Of a stretch of DNA of 5,402 nucleotides, positions 1 to 5,402 are shown piece after piece. The notes below the pieces were generated by a model. It was not told the DNA's origin. It did no database searches and was given only the letters and a program-made list of their open reading frames with translations. Source of the DNA: Euryarchaeota archaeon UBA128 (lineage in GTDB: Archaea > Thermoplasmatota > Poseidoniia > Poseidoniales > Poseidoniaceae). Numbering within the stretch: position 1 is the first letter of the stretch; each line of letters begins with the position of its first letter. A program made the position numbers and the translations under genes. The DNA lies in assembly GCA_002496955.1 (NCBI GenBank), contig DALZ01000046.1, positions 1-5,402 of the forward strand. Reading direction: 5' to 3'.

Positions 1-365
1 AGAGTTCTTGCATCCATTCTCATGTAAGGTGTTGCTCTGACAGAAATCTGGAAGTCTACCGAATCTCCAGCGCCTACATACATGTCACCAGGTGCTGCAG
101 TTGCTAGACCGTCGGCCTGAACGTTAATGCTAATTTTTTCTTGGTAAGCGGTTGGGTTTGTTGCCGTGCATGTGGTGAATCCAGAGTAAGTGGACCCCGG
201 TTTAACTTCTACATTGATGTTGGACGGCGCACAGGTTACTGAGATTGCCGCAGTAGGGGTCGGGTTTTGCGCGGCGGCAGGGGCTGCTACCGCAAGCATC
301 GAAAATATATACAAAGCCAAGAGGAATGAAGCGCGCTTTACAGTTGACACAAACTCACCTATCAT
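1..365 (-). CDS. Secreted two-cysteine beta-rich protein (5' part, runs off left edge)
   Basis: This reading frame is open from an ATG at 365 to the window edge, giving 121 complete codons with no stop. Residues 10-11 (KR) precede a hydrophobic core (about 12-28) and an Ala-rich end, APAAAQ (28-33), a good signal-peptidase site (AAA before Q33). The mature part starts with a Pro/Thr/Ala-rich stretch, then beta-type sequence with cysteines C45 and C66. These lie 21 residues apart in TC-A and TC-T contexts and would suit a disulfide in an Ig-like sandwich exported from the cell. ATGs at 389 and 395 are in frame and would only lengthen the signal-peptide n-region; 365 is preferred because it gives a compact n-region, with a weak GGGAT element just before it. 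The gene follows the tRNA on the same strand. I do not recognise a named family, and the function is unknown. Export is well supported; the Ig-like fold is inference. Confidence 0.8.
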   Translation of the reverse strand, partial: MIGEFVSTVKRASFLLALYIFSMLAVAAPAAAQNPTPTAAISVTCAPSNINVEVKPGSTYSGFTTCTATNPTAYQEKISINVQADGLATAAPGDMYVGAGDSVDFQISVRATPYMRMDART

Positions 366-422
366 GTATCCCAGTTCCGTGACCCTCATAACCATTTTGG
401 GAATATGGCCAGATTTCAAGGC

Positions 423-428
423 AAAAAA
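423..428 (-). terminator. T6 tract downstream of tRNA
   Basis: On the minus strand a run of six T begins 12 nt beyond the encoded CCA of the tRNA, with no hairpin needed. Archaeal RNA polymerase often terminates at such oligo-T tracts, so this is a plausible end for the tRNA transcript before the secreted-protein gene. It is only a short run, and read-through into that gene is possible. Confidence 0.45.
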
Positions 429-440
429 CACGATTCATTT

Positions 441-517
441 TGGTGGGCCCGAAGGGATTTGAACCCTTGACCGCCCGGTTATGAGCCGGGTGCTCTAACC
501 AACTAAGCTACAGGCCC
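441..517 (-). tRNA. tRNA with CAT anticodon (elongator Met or Ile2), CCA encoded
   Basis: The minus strand folds into a full cloverleaf. The 7-bp acceptor is GGGCCTG with CGGGCCC (one T-G pair). The D stem is GCTT with GAGC, the 5-bp anticodon stem CCCGG/CCGGG carries loop CTCATAA, and the T stem AAGGG/CCCTT carries loop TTCAAAT. The discriminator is A at 444, and CCA is encoded at 443-441. No intron is seen. The anticodon CAT fits elongator tRNA-Met, or tRNA-Ile2 whose C34 is modified to agmatidine in archaea (lysidine in bacteria). Initiator tRNA is unlikely because the three consecutive G-C pairs it normally has at the base of the anticodon stem (GGG/CCC) are not present. The GGGCC-type acceptor reminds me more of archaeal isoleucine tRNAs, but that rests on memory. 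Confidence 0.95.
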
Positions 518-541
518 GTAGGCTGGCGTCATAGCGCTCAG

Positions 542-549
542 TCATAAAA
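542..549 (-). promoter_or_regulatory. Candidate TATA box for the tRNA
   Basis: The minus strand reads TTTTATGA here, about 28 nt upstream of the mature tRNA 5' end at 517, which is the spacing expected for an archaeal TATA element. It lies in the short gap just after the stop codon of the HD-domain gene, so the tRNA could be transcribed on its own. The match to the archaeal consensus is only fair. Confidence 0.4.
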
Positions 550-557
550 TGTTCCAA

Positions 558-1853
558 CTAACTGAATTGTGACAAAGAAGACTGACTAGGTTTTATCCAT
601 TCACGCACTGCAGATTCAGCCTCATCACGGATAGCTTCGGGAACAAAGACCATTGCGCGCTCGTTTGGTAACGACAATGACCGAATCATAGCTGAGTGCT
701 CTGAAGCATCGCGTCCGTCTTCGAGAACAATACCTTGTTGATATGGCATGTAACCACGCTTGGATATTCTGGCATAGAGCACATGAATCTCTGGGTCAAA
801 GCCACGGGCCTTCACAAAGTCTTCAAGTCGTTGTTTGACTAATTCAACCATGTTGATATCAAGCGTTTCAATGCGTAACGATTTGTGGAACTCTCGGCGT
901 GAAAGTAACTTGCTAGCGTATAATGAGAGGCGTTCATCATTGTGTTTGGCCCAGTCGCCGAGAACGGCCTTTATGTGAGAATCATTAATCTCCGCATAAT
1001 GTGGTGCTGAAAGTGACTCATTGACCAACATATTGGCTAATTTTTCATTAAGCTGCAACTCACCTTTCTGGGCCAAAACTCGTGCCCTAGACAACATTTC
1101 AACAAGGTAATTTTGAGTGAGCATGTTCACTTTGTGGAAATATACCTGATTATACATGTGATACCTTGTAACCAAATATGCCTCGACTGCTGGAAGTCCC
1201 CAAGTTTTAACATAGAACTGCCCAGTTTCACCAACCCTCAGCGCCCGGAAAACTCGGTCAATGTCAAATCCACCAATTTGAGCACCCGTGTTTGCCTGAT
1301 CTCTCACAAGATAATCCATTCTATCGACATCTAGTTGTGACGCCACTATTTCTTTCATAAACTGAGGAATTGGTTTGCCAGCAAACTCCGACTCGCCATC
1401 CATCAAGGCAAACAATCTGCCAAGCCTTGCCTCTCCAAGTATGTCTCTGACCACACCGCCAATTTCTGTCTCGGTAGATTCTAATAACATTCTACCCCAG
1501 TGTTCGTGGGAATGGAAAGTAGCAAACACCTTGGGGGTTTCAAGCAAGTGGGAATAAGGTGGATGGCCGATGTCGTGTAGTAAAGCCGCTAACTGAACTA
1601 ATTCGGCATCCTCATCATCAATCATTCCGGGTTGGAAATTTTGTATCAATTTGGTTAACTTCTGTGCGAGATAGTAAGCACCTAGCGAATGAGAAAATCT
1701 GTTGTGATTTGCAGCAGGAAATACATATTCACAGGTCGACAGTTGTTGGATTGAGCGGAGCCTCTGGAATTCCTTGGTATCGATTATTCTAGCATGCTTG
1801 TGAGGCACTAGAATATCCTTGTGAATTTCATCACGAATCACCCTGTCTCTCAT
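558..1853 (-). CDS. HD-domain phosphohydrolase, SAMHD1/YwfO-like (COG1078), probable dNTP triphosphohydrolase
   Basis: This 431-residue protein has the normal length for the COG1078 family, whose characterised members hydrolyse dNTPs to nucleoside and triphosphate in the cytoplasm. The N-terminus (DTKEFQRLRSIQQL, 25-38; YVFPAANHNRFSHSLG, 43-58) closely resembles human SAMHD1. Metal ligands are visible: H55, H93-D94 in LLHDIGH, and D177 in DVDRMDY. Other residues that align with SAMHD1 active-site positions are R52, H97, H102, H116-E117, Y181 and D185. The motif YHMYNQVYFHK (221-231) is also typical of the family. The C-terminal third (about 270-431) is less conserved and has no recognisable extra domain. 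ATG at 1853 is the only good start, because an in-frame TAA lies about 10 codons upstream with no ATG, GTG or TTG between. The tRNA follows on the same strand, and the neighbouring gene is divergent. Family assignment is firm; substrate is inferred, and related HD enzymes act on other nucleotides. Confidence 0.93.
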   Translation of the reverse strand: MRDRVIRDEIHKDILVPHKHARIIDTKEFQRLRSIQQLSTCEYVFPAANHNRFSHSLGAYYLAQKLTKLIQNFQPGMIDDEDAELVQLAALLHDIGHPPYSHLLETPKVFATFHSHEHWGRMLLESTETEIGGVVRDILGEARLGRLFALMDGESEFAGKPIPQFMKEIVASQLDVDRMDYLVRDQANTGAQIGGFDIDRVFRALRVGETGQFYVKTWGLPAVEAYLVTRYHMYNQVYFHKVNMLTQNYLVEMLSRARVLAQKGELQLNEKLANMLVNESLSAPHYAEINDSHIKAVLGDWAKHNDERLSLYASKLLSRREFHKSLRIETLDINMVELVKQRLEDFVKARGFDPEIHVLYARISKRGYMPYQQGIVLEDGRDASEHSAMIRSLSLPNERAMVFVPEAIRDEAESAVREWIKPSQSSLSQFS

Positions 1854-1883
1854 TCCATCCCCGATACTCCCTTGAACTAATGC

Positions 1884-1891
1884 TTAAAAAG
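1884..1891 (-). promoter_or_regulatory. Candidate TATA box for the HD-domain gene
   Basis: The minus strand reads CTTTTTAA, centred about 34 nt upstream of the ATG at 1853. Archaeal initiation about 25 nt downstream of the TATA centre would give a leader of under 10 nt, beginning near the GGGGATGGA just before the start codon. It is the most A/T-rich element in the right position, but it is judged by eye only. Confidence 0.45.
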
Positions 1892-1925
1892 GCCGCGTAG
1901 GATATGATTAATTCCTTCAAACATG

Positions 1926-1933
1926 ACTAAAAG
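1926..1933 (+). promoter_or_regulatory. Candidate TATA box of a leaderless promoter for the rightward cluster
   Basis: The sequence ACTAAAAG is centred about 25 nt before the ATG at 1955. This spacing would put the transcription start at or very near the start codon. No purine-rich Shine-Dalgarno element precedes this ATG (the bases before it are CCAATCAAC), which agrees with a leaderless mRNA. The box matches the archaeal consensus only loosely. Confidence 0.4.
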
Positions 1934-1954
1934 ATTGTTTGAATACCAATCAAC

Positions 1955-3715
1955 ATGGCGGATGTGCTAAAGAGCATAATGAACAAAATCACAGATGACG
2001 ACCCAGCGACCAGAGGTCAGCAACTTTGGGTCATGTTTACCCTAGCAATATTCTTGGTTGCGGTGTTGAACTATTACGCCATGGTAAGAGAGCCAGACAT
2101 TGTAGAAATGGAAGATTTGATAGAATACAAAAATGAGGTAGTCAAGGTTGAAGGAGAGATCATTTCATGGCGGGAAGACCCGTGGAATTCTGGCGATTGG
2201 GAAACTCACGTAATTGTCAGTGATGGAACTGCAGTCGTCGAGGCTCGATGGAGCAGGCCAGCTGAAATCCCGCCAATTGGTACCAATGTTGTAATCACCG
2301 GGAAGGTTATGGAATTTGAAGGAAATATCTACATGACCGCAGTTGGTTCTGGTGCAATGGAGTGGGATGACGAAGACATACCAGATATCATTCCATTATC
2401 GATTCTAGATGTCGCTCTGGATCCGGAAAAATACGTTGATGAAGTAATCACTCTGACCGGTTACATTGGCGAATCTATCCCTCCAGATGCAATGTTCGTC
2501 TCCGCTGACCTTCGTGACCACCCATCTTATGGCAATGCAGAGCACCAAATTAAACTCAACATAAGGTCTAAAGTCGGTAGTTGGATTGAAACCTCGTCAA
2601 AGGTTGAGGTTACTGGAACTATATCTTACAACCAGCGCGATATGAATTGGGTAATGTCGGTTCAAGGACCAGAAATTCGAATCGACCGCAATCACCCAGT
2701 CGAAATAATCAGGCTAAACTGGGGTGAAGAGGCAACTTGGAGTTATCAGTCGGGTAACTTAGTGAAAATTGCTGGTTACATAACTATCGGTGAGGAATGG
2801 CAGTTGCGGGGGCCAGGTGGTATCATGATATGTCTAAAGCCCAGTGAGTCAGATTTAGCGGAGCATGCCAACAATTCGCTCAATAATGAATTTAGAGATG
2901 TCGAGGGGCGTTTGATGTGGTCTGAAGCAGATGCGAGTTGGTGTGTTGATTCAAGCGCAGGAACGCCGACAGGTAATTTGGTGAATTCTGACGATATAAT
3001 CGATCTACTAGCGCTACTCTCTGGGGACCCCATAAGGCTAATTGACCAACCTGAAACCAGATACACAATCAATGCTTATGTCAGATATGCCATCGAACCT
3101 AGCGTAGAAGATGTTAGTGGCTGGCTAGTTGATAAAATCGATTATCGTGGTCAAACCAAAATCTATGCCACATTCCCAGCTCAAACCTCAACCCAGTGGA
3201 TTGAAGCAGGTCAAGCAATTACCGCCAATGTCTCTGTTACTTGGGACGATACGAATATGGCAATTCGCCTGCAAATACACGATTACCAACTTGGTGATGT
3301 TCCAGACCCAAAAACCCTGATTTGGGACGAGGGCGCTTCTCAATGGGGCTATTCAAGAAATCAAATGGTCAATATTCCCGGAATTGCAATGCAAGATGAG
3401 GACGGTAGTTGGTGGCTACAGCGTGACGGAACCAACCAAAGCATACGGTTGTCGCCGAACAACAACACCATCATTGGAACCGACAATGTTCACTCAGGTT
3501 TTTCCCATTTGTGGAATGGACGATTAATGGAAGTTCAAGATCCTGATTTAGTGGCAACAGTATACCACCTAATCAATGCTGATGTTGTCGACAGTGACGG
3601 CGATGGGTTGTCAAACAACTTGGAGTCACTGTACGGAACTAACCCCTACGCAACCGATACTGATGGTGACGGCACAAGCGACAGAGAAGATGATGATACT
3701 TATCCAGACTACTGA
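1955..3715 (+). CDS. Membrane-anchored extracytoplasmic protein with repeated OB-like modules and C-terminal EF-hand-like (TSP3) loops
   Basis: This 586-residue acidic protein has a short N-terminal tail, one hydrophobic membrane segment at about 23-43, and a large remainder that should lie outside the cell. About five beta-rich units follow (near 61-134, 160-243, 266-332, 366-443 and 466-545). Most open with a pattern like VKVEGEI, ITLTGYI or VKIAGYI and close with a second G-containing strand (VVITGKV, VEVTGTI, VEGRLM, WNGRLM), reminiscent of small OB-fold barrels. Units 3 and 5 share extra positions and are the clearest duplicates. The end holds two calcium-type loops: D546-D548-D550-G551 with E557, and D568-D570-D572-G573 with D579. 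The gene has no Shine-Dalgarno and is probably leaderless. It lies 9 bp before the TctA-like gene, so the two are probably co-transcribed. I recognise no named family. OB-like folds and calcium binding are inferred; a role in substrate capture or in a permease complex is only a hypothesis. Confidence 0.88.
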   Translation: MADVLKSIMNKITDDDPATRGQQLWVMFTLAIFLVAVLNYYAMVREPDIVEMEDLIEYKNEVVKVEGEIISWREDPWNSGDWETHVIVSDGTAVVEARWSRPAEIPPIGTNVVITGKVMEFEGNIYMTAVGSGAMEWDDEDIPDIIPLSILDVALDPEKYVDEVITLTGYIGESIPPDAMFVSADLRDHPSYGNAEHQIKLNIRSKVGSWIETSSKVEVTGTISYNQRDMNWVMSVQGPEIRIDRNHPVEIIRLNWGEEATWSYQSGNLVKIAGYITIGEEWQLRGPGGIMICLKPSESDLAEHANNSLNNEFRDVEGRLMWSEADASWCVDSSAGTPTGNLVNSDDIIDLLALLSGDPIRLIDQPETRYTINAYVRYAIEPSVEDVSGWLVDKIDYRGQTKIYATFPAQTSTQWIEAGQAITANVSVTWDDTNMAIRLQIHDYQLGDVPDPKTLIWDEGASQWGYSRNQMVNIPGIAMQDEDGSWWLQRDGTNQSIRLSPNNNTIIGTDNVHSGFSHLWNGRLMEVQDPDLVATVYHLINADVVDSDGDGLSNNLESLYGTNPYATDTDGDGTSDREDDDTYPDY

Positions 3716-3718
3716 GGG
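3714..3718 (+). promoter_or_regulatory. Shine-Dalgarno-like GAGGG overlapping upstream stop codon
   Basis: GAGGG overlaps the TGA stop (3713-3715) of the upstream gene and lies 6 nt before the ATG at 3725. It fixes the start of the TctA-like gene and suggests translational coupling within one mRNA, in contrast to the probably leaderless first gene. Confidence 0.65.
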
Positions 3719-3724
3719 ATAATA

Positions 3725-5227
3725 ATGTTAGAAGCCTACTTTCTAGATCTTGGATGGCTGCTCTTTGCGCTATTCTTTGGTGTAGCAATGGGCTCGTTAA
3801 CTGGCTTGATTCCGGGGTTTCACGTCAACAATGTTGCTCTCATCTTGCTCGCATTGTCACCGGTTTTCTTGAGTTGGGGAATCCCCCTATCAGCTGTTGC
3901 GGCAATTATTGTTTCAACCGGCACTGTTCACACTTTTCTTAATTATATTCCATCAGCCCTTTTGGGTGCCCCAGATGGCGACACCGCACTATCACTGCTT
4001 CCCGGTCATCGAATGTTGTTGTCAGGTAACGCACCCAGGGGTGTGGCTTGGTCGGCAAGAGGCTCTCAGCTTGGTCTATTTCTGTCACTACCCCTGATCA
4101 TAGTTGCTCGGATTGCATTTGGCGATGAACTGGGGTGGTATGATTACCTCAGGAATATTATCTTCTTTCTTCTATTGGGCATATCCTTCTTATTGTTAGC
4201 AACTGAAACTACAAGATTGGACTGGCCGAAATGGATGCAAAAACTCTCGTTAAACAGACTAGCAACCGACAGCCGATTTGCTGGTTTTTTAGCCGCTACT
4301 GGATTTTTCTTGCTGTCGGGTTTTTACGGTTGGGCCGTGTTTAGTTTACCTGCACGGTCGCCGGTCGGCATCCCCGATGCAAGTTTGTTACTGCCGAGTC
4401 TAGCAGGACTATTTGGTATTGCTAATTTGCTAGATATTTACGCAACTACCTCACACATACCACCGCAAAATGAAGATTGGACACTACCGCCAACCAAGCC
4501 ACTACTTGTTCCATGTTTCTGGTCGGGTGTTGCCGGTGCATCGATGGGTGTTTTACCGGGAATGACTGCCTCACAAGCTACTGTTCTGGTTATGGGTGGC
4601 AGAAATGTTGCTGCCAAAGTGCAGGGTAAGGAGGGTTTTGGCATGGATTGGGAGACCAGAAGACTAACCGAAATGACCGATGAAGAACTTCTCGAGATTG
4701 CCCTGTCAGAGGCCGAAGGTGGAGTGGAGGGGCCTCAAACCAAACAGGATTTGGAAGTTATTGCCATATTATCTGCCGTAAATACCGCAGTTACTGTTAT
4801 GGTTCTAGGCTTCCTTTACATCATCGGCAGATCACGTTCTGGTGCCACCCTTGCGCTGAAGATGATGTATCCAATAGATACTTGGTCATCTGCTGAACCG
4901 ACTGCTGATTTTGTCAGATTAATTGCGGTTACCGTCGCTGCTGGACTGATGGCAATGCCAATTATGCGCGTGGTCGGTAAAGGCATGTTACGCCTCCATG
5001 CAGCCATTCCACTTCAGCAGATGGTCATGGGCGTGATTATTTTTGTCAGCGCATTAGTGTGGTTTACTACGGGTTTCATCGGTATTGGAGTGTTAATAAT
5101 AGGAACAATCCTTGGCCTGATACCACCACGAGTCGGCATCCGTCGAAGCCATGGAATGGGCATAATCATCGTACCTATTATGATATACACTTTCTCTCAA
5201 GCACAGGATGCCTTTGGTTTCCTGTGA
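3725..5227 (+). CDS. TctA-family (DUF112, COG1784-like) polytopic membrane protein, putative permease
   Basis: This 500-residue integral membrane protein resembles TctA, the large membrane subunit of tripartite tricarboxylate transporters, in the form found in archaea. Family-type motifs are visible: GLIPGFHVNN (27-36), a PDGDTALSLLPGHRM stretch (83-97), GVLPGMTASQA (275-285), and VNTAVTV followed by IGRSRSGA (352-374). The GLIPG and GVLPG motifs in the two halves reflect the known internal duplication of this family. I count roughly ten or more hydrophobic segments, for example near 10-30, 37-70, 114-131, 143-160, 185-205, 345-368, 398-418 and 430-468. A polar, acidic loop at about 291-345 (MTDEELLEIALSEAEGG within it) separates membrane blocks. 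The start follows a well-spaced GAGGG. No small TctB or canonical TctC gene is seen here; the flanking genes encode an anchored modular protein and another exported protein. The transported substrate cannot be read from sequence, and the archaeal members are mostly uncharacterised. Confidence 0.88.
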   Translation: MLEAYFLDLGWLLFALFFGVAMGSLTGLIPGFHVNNVALILLALSPVFLSWGIPLSAVAAIIVSTGTVHTFLNYIPSALLGAPDGDTALSLLPGHRMLLSGNAPRGVAWSARGSQLGLFLSLPLIIVARIAFGDELGWYDYLRNIIFFLLLGISFLLLATETTRLDWPKWMQKLSLNRLATDSRFAGFLAATGFFLLSGFYGWAVFSLPARSPVGIPDASLLLPSLAGLFGIANLLDIYATTSHIPPQNEDWTLPPTKPLLVPCFWSGVAGASMGVLPGMTASQATVLVMGGRNVAAKVQGKEGFGMDWETRRLTEMTDEELLEIALSEAEGGVEGPQTKQDLEVIAILSAVNTAVTVMVLGFLYIIGRSRSGATLALKMMYPIDTWSSAEPTADFVRLIAVTVAAGLMAMPIMRVVGKGMLRLHAAIPLQQMVMGVIIFVSALVWFTTGFIGIGVLIIGTILGLIPPRVGIRRSHGMGIIIVPIMIYTFSQAQDAFGFL

Positions 5228-5267
5228 AATCAAAAATAAGATAATGCTAACACCACTAGATAAACAC

Positions 5268-5274
5268 GGAGAGG
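5268..5274 (+). promoter_or_regulatory. Shine-Dalgarno-like GGAGAGG before a TTG start
   Basis: GGAGAGG is followed by ATAAT and then TTG at 5280. This mirrors the GAGGG-ATAATA-ATG arrangement before the TctA-like gene. The parallel is the main reason for preferring the TTG start over the in-frame ATG at 5244. Confidence 0.5.
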
Positions 5275-5279
5275 ATAAT

Positions 5280-5402
5280 TTGCTCAACAAAAGATACCCG
5301 ATTTTACTCATTACTATCATGCTATGCTCATATCTTGCGCCATTGCTAGATAATGATTCACTAGCCGATGTAAATGAAGTCGACAAAACCTCTGGCCGTT
5401 CA
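5280..5402 (+). CDS. Exported or membrane-anchored protein (N-terminus only, runs off right edge)
   Basis: The frame is open to the window edge, 41 codons from TTG at 5280. The N-terminus MLNKRYP is followed by a hydrophobic core (about 7-23, ILLITIMLCSYLAPLL) and a polar DNDSLA-D junction. SLA at 27-29 fits a signal-peptidase site. C16 lacks a proper lipobox, since the residue before it is Leu. An ATG at 5244 is in frame and would add 12 residues (MLTPLDKHGEDN), only 16 nt after the TctA-like stop. TTG is preferred because a GGAGAGG lies 5 nt before it and because the shorter n-region is short and basic, as in signal peptides. The position suggests it is the third gene of the rightward cluster, possibly an extracytoplasmic partner of the permease. 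The function is unknown because only the signal region is visible. Confidence 0.65.
   Translation, partial: MLNKRYPILLITIMLCSYLAPLLDNDSLADVNEVDKTSGRS

Noticed and set aside
190..462. Plus-strand open frame of 90 codons
   Set aside because: It is antisense to the signal-peptide-bearing minus-strand gene and extends into the tRNA. The minus-strand product has a convincing signal peptide, and this one has no recognisable features.
441..517. tRNA as an integration site (attB) for a mobile element
   Set aside because: I saw no repeat of the tRNA 3' end, integrase gene or phage-like gene in the window.
533..538. Palindrome agcgct between tRNA and HD-domain gene
   Set aside because: Six-base palindromes are common by chance. 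There is no second copy nearby to suggest an operator.
1113..1792. Three plus-strand open frames inside the HD-domain gene
   Set aside because: They lie antisense to a clearly conserved enzyme-coding region and their products show no domain, signal or start-site support.
2776..3320. Open frames within the modular surface-protein gene, one on each strand
   Set aside because: The gene they overlap has continuous repeat structure and coding sense through this region. The alternative products look like frame shadows.
5345..5365. Inverted repeat gctag/ctagc with an 11-nt loop
   Set aside because: A 5-bp stem inside a coding region is expected by chance, and there is no T tract after it.
5093..5386. 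Minus-strand open frame of 97 codons at the right end
   Set aside because: It overlaps the conserved end of the TctA-like gene and the signal-peptide gene on the plus strand, and has no features of its own.

Overview
The window looks archaeal, most likely a marine Thermoplasmatota lineage such as Marine Group II (Poseidoniales). This is inferred from several things together: A/T-rich TATA-like boxes about 25-34 nt upstream of starts, a probably leaderless first gene, the archaeal-type form of the TctA membrane family, secreted acidic proteins, and a surface protein with Asp-rich EF-hand-like (thrombospondin type 3) loops. No ribosomal or marker gene is present, so the lineage is a judgement rather than a proof.

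The left part (1-1853) is transcribed leftward. It holds an SAMHD1/YwfO-like HD-domain phosphohydrolase (558-1853), then a CAT-anticodon tRNA with an encoded CCA end (441-517) and a T6 tract behind it. Last comes the 5' part of a gene for a secreted two-cysteine protein (365 down to 1) that runs off the left edge. A 101-nt divergent intergenic region (1854-1954) carries candidate promoters for both directions.

The right part (1955-5402) is transcribed rightward as a tight cluster. The first gene encodes a 586-residue membrane-anchored extracytoplasmic protein made of repeated small beta-rich (OB-like) modules with two C-terminal EF-hand-like loops. Nine bases later, with a Shine-Dalgarno-like GAGGG overlapping the upstream stop codon, comes a 500-residue TctA/DUF112-type polytopic membrane protein. 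It is followed closely by the start of a gene for another exported protein, cut by the right edge.

The likely functional picture is a housekeeping nucleotide-metabolism gene and a tRNA on one strand, and an envelope gene cluster on the other. In that cluster an orphan TctA-like permease is made together with an anchored modular surface protein and possibly a second exported protein. I see no mobile element, CRISPR array, defence island or clearly unprecedented system. The most interesting part is the association of the modular protein with the TctA-like permease. No stretch longer than 300 bases lacks a gene.
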